DNA of 64,000 nt from Chlorobiaceae bacterium (GTDB taxonomy: Bacteria > Bacteroidota > Chlorobiia > Chlorobiales > Chlorobiaceae), in assembly GCA_013334865.1 (NCBI GenBank), contig JAAXWS010000003.1, positions 1-64,000 on the forward strand, read 5' to 3'. The translations under genes and the position numbers were made by a program. The notes beneath the pieces were generated by a model. The model was not told the DNA's origin and did not search any database. It saw only the letters and a program-made list of their open reading frames with translations. Positions 16,925-26,008 of the stretch are shown piece by piece (the stretch's first letter is position 1; every line of letters begins with the position of its first letter).

Positions 16925-18136
16925 TCAGACTGCCTCGACGGCCTCAGCCTCTTCCCTGAAAATCGGCAGAGTCTCATCTTCGATCCTGTAGATATCGTGA
17001 ATGACGGTTGTCGGCGTTGCGTAGCAGTCATAGATTTCGTCATAGGTGAAACCATGTCTTCTGTAGATGGCCGCAATTTTCTTGAAGAGATCGAAATGCC
17101 ATTCCGGCTCAGGTGAGCGGTGCCCCTCCAGTGCGGAACCGGGATTCGGATTCCAACTGGTCGCAAAGCAGATGACGCCTTTGGATGCGAGGTATTCGAT
17201 CCCCTCAAGGGAAGAATCCTTCGGTTCGAGGCCGGCCACGATGTTCGAGCGCACCTTGCCCCTGCCGAATACCTCAGCCTCGTATTCAAGCGTCTTCACC
17301 CAGTGATCCCAGCCACCGGACTCGATATCCTTTCCGGGGCAGATCGCCCTGAAAATGTTTCTGTCCCAGATCTCGATGTTGGTGGCGATAGTACGGTAAC
17401 CAGCCTCCTTGTACTTGTCGATGATGCTCAGGTCGTGTGGGGCACCGACGCATGCCGTGCCGTTAAAATCATCAAGCCCGGTGTATTGCCTGATGGAATC
17501 GGCCACATCGAGGTAATACTCCACCTCTCGCCTCTCGGCCACGAAACCGCCTGTCAGGGTCACGTGACGGGCACCGTCTTCCCGGTATGCGGCTGCAACC
17601 GCCTCACCGATCTGGTGCGGATATTTCCACCCGATGCCTTCCACCTCACCGTAGGTTCGGCTTGTGGCGTTGATGTTGCAGAATTTGCAGTCACGGCCAC
17701 TCTCTTTGAATGCGCACTCATTGCTGTACGGAACAAGCAGGGTCTGATCCCCGGAGTACAGGGCGAGGGTGTTCATCCTGACGCCGTCCGAGGTTTTCAA
17801 TCCGTAATAATTGGGGCGCTCCGGAAGTTGGATAGGGAAAATAACCTGCCCTTTATGGGCGAGATAAATAACACCGTTTTCCTTGATCAGGGAATACTGG
17901 GACCGTCGATCCCACTTCAGGGGGAAGGCAAACCCGCTGGGGGAATAGAACCCGGCTGGATGCTGGATGCCGACATGAGACTCATGGTCCAGTTCGAAAA
18001 GGCAATGAACCTCTTCCTGGTATTTCACGCCGATATCCAGATGATCGAAGATGCGGTGGTCGAAATTGATGCCCTCGACACCAGTAATGATTTTCAGTTC
18101 GAGTTCCCGGTACAGTTTGTCTTTGATGTTGCTCAT
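16925..18136 (-). CDS. Radical SAM protein with CX8CX2C motif (paralog C, tandem array)
   Basis: The middle of three 403-residue paralogs has the same CX8CX2C triad (CAFKESGRDCKFC) and the same TLTGGFVAERREVEYY block. It differs from B and D in several conserved-looking positions: ACVGAPHDLSII replaces AVIGAPLDLSII, and LVPYSNECAF replaces the TAYSNECAF of the others. These differences may mark a different substrate pocket. The start at 18136 (MSNIKDKLYREL) parallels its neighbours. About 100 nt separate it from each neighbouring paralog, long for a tight operon but with no clear terminator. Confidence 0.82.
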   Translation of the reverse strand: MSNIKDKLYRELELKIITGVEGINFDHRIFDHLDIGVKYQEEVHCLFELDHESHVGIQHPAGFYSPSGFAFPLKWDRRSQYSLIKENGVIYLAHKGQVIFPIQLPERPNYYGLKTSDGVRMNTLALYSGDQTLLVPYSNECAFKESGRDCKFCNINATSRTYGEVEGIGWKYPHQIGEAVAAAYREDGARHVTLTGGFVAERREVEYYLDVADSIRQYTGLDDFNGTACVGAPHDLSIIDKYKEAGYRTIATNIEIWDRNIFRAICPGKDIESGGWDHWVKTLEYEAEVFGRGKVRSNIVAGLEPKDSSLEGIEYLASKGVICFATSWNPNPGSALEGHRSPEPEWHFDLFKKIAAIYRRHGFTYDEIYDCYATPTTVIHDIYRIEDETLPIFREEAEAVEAV

Positions 18137-18234
18137 GATCTTATCCTTTCTGATTCGCTTATTGATGTTCTGCATTTTCGGCGCCTAGAATTTTTCAGGG
18201 CCGGATGTTATGGTAATGTCAACGCACGACATGC

Positions 18235-19446
18235 TCAGGCAACCTCGACGGCATCAGCCTTTTTGCTGAAAATCGGCAGGGACTCGTCTTCGATCCGGTA
18301 AATGTCATGGATCGGCGTTATCGGGGCCGCATAGCAATCATAGATTTCGTCGAAGGTATATCCGTGCCTCCTGAAGATGCTAGCGACCTTCTTGTACAGG
18401 TCGATATGCCACTCCGGTTCAGGCGTGCGATGGCCTTCGAGCGCTGAACCCGGATTCGGGTTCCAGCTCGTCGCGAAGCAGATGACACCTTTGGAGGCAA
18501 GGTACTCGACGCCTTCCAGCGTGGAGTCCTTCGGCTCGATGCCGGCCACGATGTTCGAGCGCACCTTGCCCCTGCCGAATACCTCCGCCTCGTATTCGAG
18601 CGTCTTCACCCAGTGTTCCCAGCCACCGGACTCGAGGTCCTTTCCGGGGCAGATCGCCCTGAAGATGTGCTTGTCCCAGATCTCGATGTTCGTCGCTATG
18701 GTGCGGAACCCGGCTTCTTTGTACTTCTCGATGATGCTCAGGTCGAGAGGGGCGCCAATGACGGCGGTACCGTTGAAATCGTAAAGGCCGGTATGCTCGC
18801 GAATGGCATCGGCCACGTCCAGGTAATACTCGACCTCGCGCCGCTCGGCAACGAATCCCCCGGTAAGCGTGAAGTGCCGGGCGCCATCGAGTTTATAGGC
18901 GGCCGCCACCGTTTCACCGATCTGGTGCGGATATTTCCAGCCAATGCCTTCCGCTTCACCATAGGCACGGCTTGTGGCGTTGATGTTGCAGAATTTGCAG
19001 TCGCGCCCTTGCTCCTTGAAGGCGCACTCGTTACTGTACGCCGTCTGTATCGCTCCGTCCTGATTGTAGATCGCCAGCGTATTCATCCTTACCCCGTCCG
19101 AGGTCTTCAGGCCATAGTATCTGGGGCGCTTCGTGAACTCGACCGGAAAGATCACCTCGCCCTTGTAGGCCAGGTAATACACGCCATACTCAAGGATGAA
19201 CGAATACTGCGACCTCCGGTCCCACTTCAGGAGATAGGTCAACCCGTGCGGAGAAAGGAACCAGGCGGGGAATTCGATGCCGACATGGTGTTCGTGGTCA
19301 GTTTCGAACAGGCAGTGGACCTCCTCCTGGTAGGTATCGCCAAGGTCGAGAGTCCGGAAAATGAGGGGATCGAAATTGACACCCTCGACAGCCGTAGCGA
19401 TTTTCAGTTCGAGTTCCCGGTACAGTGCTTCTTTGATCGTGCTCAT
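18235..19446 (-). CDS. Radical SAM protein with CX8CX2C motif (paralog D, tandem array)
   Basis: The first-transcribed of the three 403-residue tandem paralogs has the triad CAFKEQGRDCKFC and the same TLTGGFVAERREVEYYLDVADAI block. The N-terminal region with HCLFETDHEHHVGIEFP has extra His residues compared with B and C. The start is MSTIKEALYREL at 19446. It follows the SsuB-like ATPase by about 73 nt. Because all three are intact and keep every recognisable catalytic residue, recent duplication with retained function is more likely than decay. Confidence 0.82.
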   Translation of the reverse strand: MSTIKEALYRELELKIATAVEGVNFDPLIFRTLDLGDTYQEEVHCLFETDHEHHVGIEFPAWFLSPHGLTYLLKWDRRSQYSFILEYGVYYLAYKGEVIFPVEFTKRPRYYGLKTSDGVRMNTLAIYNQDGAIQTAYSNECAFKEQGRDCKFCNINATSRAYGEAEGIGWKYPHQIGETVAAAYKLDGARHFTLTGGFVAERREVEYYLDVADAIREHTGLYDFNGTAVIGAPLDLSIIEKYKEAGFRTIATNIEIWDKHIFRAICPGKDLESGGWEHWVKTLEYEAEVFGRGKVRSNIVAGIEPKDSTLEGVEYLASKGVICFATSWNPNPGSALEGHRTPEPEWHIDLYKKVASIFRRHGYTFDEIYDCYAAPITPIHDIYRIEDESLPIFSKKADAVEVA

Positions 19447-19519
19447 TGTTTATCTGCTCCTGTCTGTTGAATGTTGTGGCAGGTGATCGCAAAATCGACC
19501 GCCCGACGGCTACTTGTCG

Positions 19520-20296
19520 TCAAATGGCATAGGAAAAATGGTGTTCTGTGTGGAGCATGAACTCCTCAAGGACCTGCTCCTTCATGTCGGCGAAATCGTG
19601 GCCGGCCCTGTCACGCGGCCTTGGCAGGCTCACGTTGAGGACCTTCTGGATCCGGCCCGGCTTGGCTGACATCACCACGATCTTGTCGGAAAGGTAGAGG
19701 GCCTCCTCGACGTCGTGGGTCACCATGATCATCGTAATCTTCTCCTTTTCCCAGATCCGTTCCAGCTCATTGTGCATATACATCCTCGTCAGGGCGTCCA
19801 GCGCGCCGAGAGGCTCGTCGAGCAGGAGGATCTTGGGCTGGTTGACAAGTGCACGTGCGATGGCCGCACGTTGCGACATGCCGCCCGAGAGCTGGTACGG
19901 GTAACTTTTTTCAAACCCTTTCAGTCCCACGAGCTCGATGTGGCTGTCGACGATCTCCTTTTTCTCTTTTTCGGATTTACCGACGATCCCCAGCGCGATG
20001 TTCTTCTCGACGGTCAGCCACGGGAAGAGCCGATGGTCCTGGAAGACGATCCCGCGATCCAGGCTCGGACCGTTGAGCCGTTTACCGTCAAGCAGGATAT
20101 CTCCCTCATATTCGGATTCGAGTCCGACGATATGCCGCAAGAGCGTCGTCTTGCCGCAGCCACTCAGGCCGATGATCGAAACGAACTCCCCTGGCTTTAT
20201 GGAGAGGTTGATATTTTCAAGGACATGGACATCCCTCTCTTTTCCCGGATACGTCTTCCTGACGTTCCGTATTTCAAGCGCACCAGTGTTGCTCAT
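19520..20296 (-). CDS. ABC transporter ATP-binding protein, nitrate/sulfonate/taurine (SsuB/TauB) type
   Basis: This 258-residue ATPase has Walker A GLSGCGKTT, signature LSGGMSQRAAIARAL and Walker B LLLDEPLGALD, then VTHDVEEALYLSD, characteristic of the SsuB/TauB/NrtD group. It would energise import through the two permeases encoded just upstream; the stop of permease 2 (20302) is only 5 nt away. With the binding protein at 24938-25975 it completes an ABC importer. The family transports alkanesulfonates, taurine, nitrate, nitriles or thiamine precursors, so the substrate is open; sulfonate-like compounds fit the sulfatase-rich context. Confidence 0.9.
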   Translation of the reverse strand: MSNTGALEIRNVRKTYPGKERDVHVLENINLSIKPGEFVSIIGLSGCGKTTLLRHIVGLESEYEGDILLDGKRLNGPSLDRGIVFQDHRLFPWLTVEKNIALGIVGKSEKEKKEIVDSHIELVGLKGFEKSYPYQLSGGMSQRAAIARALVNQPKILLLDEPLGALDALTRMYMHNELERIWEKEKITMIMVTHDVEEALYLSDKIVVMSAKPGRIQKVLNVSLPRPRDRAGHDFADMKEQVLEEFMLHTEHHFSYAI

Positions 20297-20301
20297 ATAG
20301 G

Positions 20302-21090
20302 TTACCTTGCATTTTTCAGGGTTACTCTCCAGGAGGAGAAGACTCGTTCAAGCATCTTCATCAGGATGTTCATTGTGAACCCAACCAGGGCGATCGTAAC
20401 AATACAGACGATGACCAGGTCGTTTCTCGACATCTCGCGGCAGCCCCACATCATGTCTCCGATGCCACCTCCTGACGACATGAAGATCTCCGCGGCGACG
20501 ACAAGCAGCCATGATACGCTCAAACCTATCCTGAGGCCGGTGAGGGTAGAGGGAAAGCTGGACGGAAGAACGATCTTCAGGAATCTTTTCAGCTTGCCGA
20601 ACCGGAAAACCTCGCTGACCTCATGGTATTCGCGTTTGACGCACCTGATCCCCTCGACGGTATTGAGGGCGACGGGATAGCACGCCCCGATCGCGATAAA
20701 CAGCACCCGCGACGGCTCCCCGATGCTGACAAGCACAAGCAGTGGGGCGAACGCCGGGATGGGCACCTGGCGGACCGCGTTGAAAAGCGGGCTGATCAGT
20801 TTGTCCGCTGTCTTCGACAGGCCGATTAGGATCCCGAGGAGATATCCGAATGAAGCACCTGCCAGGAATCCCCTGCATACCCTGACGATGCTGATCAAGA
20901 GGTTCTCGGTGAACGATCCGTCTTTCCAGACCGCCAGGAACCCATTGAGGACATCAGAGGGCGATGGATAACTGTGCGGGTCGATCAAGTGGTATTTCGT
21001 AAGGAGATACCATGCAAGGAGCAGGCCGGCAGGGAGAAAACCACCTTCTGCAAACCTTGCAATGCGTGTTCTGTCAACTGTTACGTTCAT
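20302..21090 (-). CDS. ABC transporter permease, SsuC/TauC type (permease 2)
   Basis: This 262-residue inner-membrane protein has about six hydrophobic segments. The cytoplasmic EAA-like loop, GLRIGLSVSWLLVVAAEIFMS, is characteristic of sulfonate/nitrate/taurine permeases. The start at 21090 (MNVTVDRTRIARF) is 26 nt after the stop of permease 1; a longer open frame reaching 21558 overlaps that gene and is rejected. The family usually works as a homodimer, so the presence of a second, different permease gene suggests a heterodimer here. Confidence 0.88.
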   Translation of the reverse strand: MNVTVDRTRIARFAEGGFLPAGLLLAWYLLTKYHLIDPHSYPSPSDVLNGFLAVWKDGSFTENLLISIVRVCRGFLAGASFGYLLGILIGLSKTADKLISPLFNAVRQVPIPAFAPLLVLVSIGEPSRVLFIAIGACYPVALNTVEGIRCVKREYHEVSEVFRFGKLKRFLKIVLPSSFPSTLTGLRIGLSVSWLLVVAAEIFMSSGGGIGDMMWGCREMSRNDLVIVCIVTIALVGFTMNILMKMLERVFSSWRVTLKNAR

Positions 21091-21116
21091 AACTGATCCT
21101 GTCTCCGTTGTCGTGT

Positions 21117-21899
21117 TTACGAGTTCTTGCGGTGCCATTTCATCAGCGACCCCTCGAGCGCCTCGAGTCCCTTGTACATGACATACCCGGTAGTGCCGAC
21201 GGTAATGATTCCCACGTAGACGATATCCATCTGGAACAGCTGGCGGCCCCAGACGATCAGGTAGCCGATGCCTTCGCTGGACGCGATGAGCTCTGCGCCG
21301 ATCACGCTCATCCACGATATCCCGAGCGACAGTTTGATGCCCGTGAAAATCGAGGGCAGGGCAGCCGGGAACAGCACTTTCCGCATGAGCTTCACATGGT
21401 TGAACTCGAAGGTGCGGGCAACCTCGAGATAGGTCCTGGGAACACCGTGGATGCCCTCGAAGGTGTTCAGCAGCATCGGGAAGAACGCGGCAAGGGATAT
21501 GAACACGATCTTGAACTGCTCCTCGATGCCGAACAGGATCATCAGGAAGGGCACCCATCCGAAAATGGGGACCTGGTTCAACGCGATAAGCAGAGGAGCC
21601 AATACCCTCTCGATACGCGGAAAAAGCGCCATGAGCACCCCAAGCACGAACCCGGTGCCGGAGCCGATCGCAAAGCCGCCCAGGACCCTGACGATGCTGT
21701 ACCTGAGGTGGGTCAGGAGTTCGCCGGTTGAAAGCAGGTCGACAAGCATGGCAAAGATCCTGTGAGGCGGGACGATGATCTGGGAAGGAAGGAATTCACT
21801 TGTTCCGACCAACTCCATGGCAATGAGCAGGAACAGCGGCACAAGAAGTCCCAGGAACAGCGTAGAGATTTTGTTTTTGTCTGGTGAAAGCATACTCAA
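21117..21899 (-). CDS. ABC transporter permease, SsuC/TauC type (permease 1)
   Basis: The 260-residue membrane protein has the same topology as permease 2. Its EAA-like loop reads GIKLSLGISWMSVIGAELIA, and QVPIFGWVPFLMILFGI parallels RQVPIPAFAPLLVLVSIG in permease 2. It overlaps the upstream MFS gene by 4 nt (ATGA), which implies translational coupling of an MFS permease with an ABC importer, an unusual arrangement. It probably pairs with permease 2 in one importer. Confidence 0.88.
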   Translation of the reverse strand: MSMLSPDKNKISTLFLGLLVPLFLLIAMELVGTSEFLPSQIIVPPHRIFAMLVDLLSTGELLTHLRYSIVRVLGGFAIGSGTGFVLGVLMALFPRIERVLAPLLIALNQVPIFGWVPFLMILFGIEEQFKIVFISLAAFFPMLLNTFEGIHGVPRTYLEVARTFEFNHVKLMRKVLFPAALPSIFTGIKLSLGISWMSVIGAELIASSEGIGYLIVWGRQLFQMDIVYVGIITVGTTGYVMYKGLEALEGSLMKWHRKNS

Positions 21900-23131
21900 T
21901 ACTCCTCCTTGATGATCTGATTTACTACCGCCGATTCATCGAAGGATTCCTGAATGGCCCGATTGTTCATGAAAAGCCTGACTCCCAGCAGGAGGTATAA
22001 AGGGATGAAGACCGGGAATACGGCCCAGATGCCGGCCCACTGCCCGGCAAGGCCGCCGAGCACCGGTCCGATGATCGAACCCGACATGGTGAACAGGGCA
22101 AAAATGCCGGCCGTCTTCCCCTTGCCGGAGCTTGCCCGGGAAAGCCTCGTGACATTGACCAGGTTGAACATCCCCAGCCCAAGCCCGATAAGCGCCGCGC
22201 CTCCGACGAGGTACGCAGGATGGCTGTGGACCGACAGGGATGCAAGACCTGAAACGACGGCCAGGATACCTGCCAGATAGAACCTGCGCTGACCGAGGCT
22301 CGACAGGAGGCGCCAGAGTAATAACAGGGCTCCGATATAGACGAACCCTTCCAGGGACACCAGCATCGATGCGCTCTCTGTAGCGAAGTGGAAGACCCTG
22401 ATAGCCGTGACGACGACGAATGAGTTGAAGCAGGAGAAGGTTCCCATCGCGAGTGCCTCGGCAATCGAAGCCTCCAGCACCTCTTCATCCCTAAATAGTG
22501 TCCTGATATCGGAGATCCTTTCCCGGAACGATGCATTGCTCGGCTGCTCTACCCTGGATGTGTTACTCTCGGGGAAGATCAGGATCGCGGCTAACAGCAG
22601 GCACACGCAGGTGGCGCTGATGACGTAAAAAGCTACCGGAATGCCCCATTGGCGGCTGATAGCCGCGCCGACGAGCGGCCCAAGGAAGACAAAACCGAAC
22701 GAATGCGCTCCCCGTTGCCATCCTGCCTTGTCTTGGCCGGCGTTTTTCAGCAGCTCGAGAAAGACGCTGGTAATCGGGATGAACCTGAACGCCATGAAAA
22801 AACCGATGGTAGCCACATAGGCGCACAGGACAGTCGATGTAGTGACGACGAAAGGAAACAGCAGGTAAAGCAGGGCGCTTGAAGCCGCGCCGAACAGGAA
22901 GACGCTCCTCGGGCCGAGGTGATCCACCAGCATACCGACAGGCAGCACGGTGAAAAGCATGCCGATGCCCTGTACCCCGCCGATGAAACCGATCTGGGAT
23001 GTGGTCGCCTGGAGGTTGACGGCGAACAGCGTCGTCGCTATCTGCCCCATGCCCAGGCTCAGCCCCATAAGGATGGAGATGGCCACGAACTGCCCGAAAA
23101 CGCTGTTGCTAACGGTTATCCTCATGCTCAT
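21896..23131 (-). CDS. Major facilitator superfamily transporter
   Basis: The 411-residue protein has about 12 hydrophobic helices. Helix 2-3 carries GMLVDHLGPRSVFLFG, the MFS signature loop (D-x2-G-x-R), and the central loop around residues 190-215 is charged. It resembles drug/solute efflux MFS proteins. It is embedded by 4-nt overlaps with the PPOX gene upstream and the ABC permease downstream, so it is part of the same translationally coupled unit. It may export a reaction product while the ABC importer brings in substrate; the direction of transport is inferred. Confidence 0.85.
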   Translation of the reverse strand: MSMRITVSNSVFGQFVAISILMGLSLGMGQIATTLFAVNLQATTSQIGFIGGVQGIGMLFTVLPVGMLVDHLGPRSVFLFGAASSALLYLLFPFVVTTSTVLCAYVATIGFFMAFRFIPITSVFLELLKNAGQDKAGWQRGAHSFGFVFLGPLVGAAISRQWGIPVAFYVISATCVCLLLAAILIFPESNTSRVEQPSNASFRERISDIRTLFRDEEVLEASIAEALAMGTFSCFNSFVVVTAIRVFHFATESASMLVSLEGFVYIGALLLLWRLLSSLGQRRFYLAGILAVVSGLASLSVHSHPAYLVGGAALIGLGLGMFNLVNVTRLSRASSGKGKTAGIFALFTMSGSIIGPVLGGLAGQWAGIWAVFPVFIPLYLLLGVRLFMNNRAIQESFDESAVVNQIIKEEY

Positions 23132-23598
23132 TCGGCTGCCTTCAGCACGTCCAGATGGTTAGACGAGTGGCCCCGTCGGCCAGCCTCTTCGGCGGCGCGA
23201 TGTTCAGGGGATTCGTTGCGGATTTCTTCGGGAACGATCACCCATACTCCGGCGATGTCCGCCTTCGGGCCGCGCTTTTCGCGAGCCCTATCGATCATGG
23301 TCCTGAAAACGGAACCGGTGATCAGATATTGGTAAGGGCGTCCTTTCAGCTGGTAGCTGACGAACCCCTTGGTCACATTGATGGAAACCCTCCGGTCGTA
23401 CCAGATGCTCCGGACGAGGTTCCTGTTGCTCTGCGTGCCTTCGAAGCCTTCCGCGAAGACAATGGTCTCGCCGTCCAGCGAGGTCAGGGAGCCTTTCGTC
23501 ACGAGATGCGGCGTGCCATCCTCGTCGATCGTGCCGACCACCTTGCCGCTGGAGGGGTCCCTGAGCAACTGGAGGAGTTCTTCCGGTAGTTGTGCCAT
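23128..23598 (-). CDS. Small PPOX-family flavoprotein, copy 3
   Basis: This 156-residue protein begins AQLPEELLQLLRDPSSGKVV and contains IVFAEGFEGTQSNRNLV and YQLKGRPYQYLITGS, matching the PPOX split-barrel family and especially copy 1 at 2713-3120. It overlaps the MFS gene by 4 nt and starts 21 nt after radical SAM paralog E, so the three are cotranslated. A flavin (FMN) cofactor is likely from the family; it might relay electrons or process a product of the radical SAM enzyme, which is inference only. Confidence 0.72.
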   Translation of the reverse strand: MAQLPEELLQLLRDPSSGKVVGTIDEDGTPHLVTKGSLTSLDGETIVFAEGFEGTQSNRNLVRSIWYDRRVSINVTKGFVSYQLKGRPYQYLITGSVFRTMIDRAREKRGPKADIAGVWVIVPEEIRNESPEHRAAEEAGRRGHSSNHLDVLKAAE

Positions 23599-23619
23599 GA
23601 CAAAATCCCTTGTTGAATG

Positions 23620-24870
23620 TTAGTTCAGACGTTCCAGATCGCTGTCGCCGTGGTTGCCGCAGTGCTTGAAGTCGTCGTTGGCCGAAGAGAGCCCGTAGTT
23701 GCGCCTGATCTCCACAAGCCCCCTGACGAGCCTTACATAGTATTCGAGCGGCGGTTGCTTCTGCCCTCCGAGTCCGGTTCCTTTCCAGGGTGTCCAGACA
23801 AGGCTGAGGTAAACCACCCCGTTCTTCGCAAAAAACTCGCATGCCTCGAAGTTCGAATCGAGCGCCTGTTCGATGCTGGTGAATCCGTGCGGCCGGGCAA
23901 ACTCGACACCGGCGACGAAATTGGTGTAGACGTTGCCTTTGCCGAACACCTCGACGGCGTGGAGGGCGCTCCGGATCCAGTAATCCCTCCCGAACCACTT
24001 CTCCTTGCCGCTGCATATCCATTTGAAGAGCTCCCGATCCCAGACTTCGATGTCCGGGCAATAGGAAGAGAGCCCGGTCTCGTCGTACAGCCGCTTCACC
24101 TGCCTCTTGGTATAGGCCGGCGCGATCAGCTGGCTCGGGAAGCGCCTCGTGGCGAAGTTCCGGCCGATCGCCTGGAGCACCTCGATATAGCGTCCGACCT
24201 CTTTTTCGAACGGTATGTCGCCCGAATAGTCGGTGCCTGCGGTCAGGTTGATCTGCGAATAGCGCCCCGGTTCCTTCAGCGCCTCGCGGACGGTCTCGTA
24301 GATATCCTCCGGATCGACCACTTTCGCATAGGCATCGCCGGCAAGCTGCTTCTGCTGCTTGATGTCCGTGAAAAAGGCGCAGAACTTGCACTGGTCCTTC
24401 GTATCCCAGTAATGGCAATAACGGTAGGGATAGATGTCAAGCCGCTGCGGCCGGGACCAGGCGATCGACTCCATCGGCACGCCCCTGCTGGTTGTTTTTC
24501 CGTAGAACTCGGGCCTCGGAGAGAAATCGACCTCGTCAATGAAGCGGCCGTCGTCAAGAATGCGGAATCGGCCGTCGACATAGTCGATCGTATAGGGGTT
24601 CTCGAACTGGTTCGGTATCGGACTGGCGATCACGGTCGTTCCGTCCCTGAGCAGCAGCGGGCCTGGGAACGGTCGATGGTTCGGATCCTTTCCCGAAAAC
24701 GCCGTTTGGTCCGGGCCTCGGTAATAGGGTTCGCTGGTCGCTTCGGCGGTCGCCTCGGTGAAGGCGATGCCCCGGCGCTGCAGGTCCAGCTTGAGAATGA
24801 TCGACCTGGGAACGTCCGGATAGAGTTCAGCAAGGACCGAAAGGCTTTTTTCTTCGACAGCGATCGTCAT
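23620..24870 (-). CDS. Radical SAM protein with CX8CX2C motif (paralog E)
   Basis: The 416-residue protein has its triad at 152, 161 and 164 (CHYWDTKDQCKFC). INLTAGTDYSGD stands in the SAM-binding strand position, where B-D have TLTGGFV, so the GGE-like motif is altered. PDIEVWDRELFKWICSGKEK and YTNFVAGVEFARPHGF follow as in paralog A. It shares the N-terminal domain of paralog A, making A and E one subfamily and B-D another. It lies 67 nt after the binding-protein gene. Its placement with importer genes rather than with the nitrogenase-like genes suggests a role early in substrate processing. Confidence 0.8.
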   Translation of the reverse strand: MTIAVEEKSLSVLAELYPDVPRSIILKLDLQRRGIAFTEATAEATSEPYYRGPDQTAFSGKDPNHRPFPGPLLLRDGTTVIASPIPNQFENPYTIDYVDGRFRILDDGRFIDEVDFSPRPEFYGKTTSRGVPMESIAWSRPQRLDIYPYRYCHYWDTKDQCKFCAFFTDIKQQKQLAGDAYAKVVDPEDIYETVREALKEPGRYSQINLTAGTDYSGDIPFEKEVGRYIEVLQAIGRNFATRRFPSQLIAPAYTKRQVKRLYDETGLSSYCPDIEVWDRELFKWICSGKEKWFGRDYWIRSALHAVEVFGKGNVYTNFVAGVEFARPHGFTSIEQALDSNFEACEFFAKNGVVYLSLVWTPWKGTGLGGQKQPPLEYYVRLVRGLVEIRRNYGLSSANDDFKHCGNHGDSDLERLN

Positions 24871-24937
24871 GGGATTCCTTGGTAAAGACGCCCTGCCTCT
24901 CTCTGTGGAGAAGCAGGGAATCGCGGGTTCTGTTTCG

Positions 24938-25975
24938 TCACTTCCAGTAGCCTTCGAGCTTCAGATCCTTCAGGGCCGCATTGATGTAACTCCTGTCGAT
25001 CCAGGTATTGAGATCGACCGTCTGCCTGATCAGGCCGTTCTTTTTGGTATAATCGATCGCTCCGGCAAAATGGTTTACCAGCGCAGGGTTGATCGTGGGG
25101 TCGCTGATATCTTTCAGCAGACGCCCCTGGATGTCTTCGTTGAAATCACCCGGGGCAATGCCTGCCTTGGCAAAGATGTTGACAACCGCTCTACGATTGG
25201 ACTCTTCCGATCCCCATTTCGCAGCCTCGACATACCTCTTGACGAACCGTTTGGTGATGTCGGGGTAGGCATTGGCAAATTTTTCAGTGACAAACACGCC
25301 GCCGTAGACGCGGAAATCCTTGGAATAATCCTTGGTCGATCCGATGATCCTCACGATGCCCTGGTTACGCAAGGTAAAGAGGGAGTTGGTGCTGATGCCG
25401 GCATCAACGTCACCGGTTTTCAATGCCGCGTTAAGATCGGCTCCCGACAGGTTGTAGATCTTCACGTCGCTCTCTTTCAGGCCGTTGGCGGCAAGGATGC
25501 GGGCGAAAGCCAGCTGGAGGGCCGTTCCCTTGAAGACGCCGACTTTCTTGCCCTTGAGGTCTTTGATCGACCTGATCGGGGAACCGGCAGTTACCGCAAC
25601 GTAGTAGTCGGAGCCGTTGATCGAGTTGGCGATGAACTTCGTTTTCAGCCCCCCAGCCTTGCCGACAATGGCAGGAAGGTCGCCGATGAATGCGAAATCG
25701 AGCGTGTTGTTGGCCAGCGATTCGTTGACCGCAGGGCCGGCGCCCTTGAAGATGTTCCACTGGACCTCGATGCCGTCCTTCTTGAACTCCTCTTCGAGCA
25801 GTCCGAGGCCCTGCAACACGCCCGGTGTCCCCCAGCCGTATGGCTTACCAAAACCTCCCGAGTAGGCCGAGCCGACCCTGATGACCTTCGGCGCCGGTGC
25901 GGCGGCCTGGGCGGTATGCGCCCCTATGCCGATAAGGGACGCCACGGCAACTATTTTTGTAAACAGACGTTTCAT
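24938..25975 (-). CDS. Periplasmic substrate-binding protein, SsuA/TauA type
   Basis: The 345-residue protein has a Sec signal peptide (MKRLFTKIVAVASLIGIGAH, cleavage near AQA-AAP). KGAGPAVNESLANNTLDFAF and LKGKKVGVFKGTALQ are typical of the nitrate/sulfonate/taurine-binding family. It would deliver the substrate to the importer made of the permeases at 20302-21899 and the ATPase at 19520. It is the second gene after the leader region, directly following the porin by 33 nt, so outer- and inner-membrane uptake are coexpressed. Confidence 0.9.
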   Translation of the reverse strand: MKRLFTKIVAVASLIGIGAHTAQAAAPAPKVIRVGSAYSGGFGKPYGWGTPGVLQGLGLLEEEFKKDGIEVQWNIFKGAGPAVNESLANNTLDFAFIGDLPAIVGKAGGLKTKFIANSINGSDYYVAVTAGSPIRSIKDLKGKKVGVFKGTALQLAFARILAANGLKESDVKIYNLSGADLNAALKTGDVDAGISTNSLFTLRNQGIVRIIGSTKDYSKDFRVYGGVFVTEKFANAYPDITKRFVKRYVEAAKWGSEESNRRAVVNIFAKAGIAPGDFNEDIQGRLLKDISDPTINPALVNHFAGAIDYTKKNGLIRQTVDLNTWIDRSYINAALKDLKLEGYWK

Positions 25976-26008
25976 GATTCGATTCTCCTTAATCTTGATG
26001 AATTGGTG

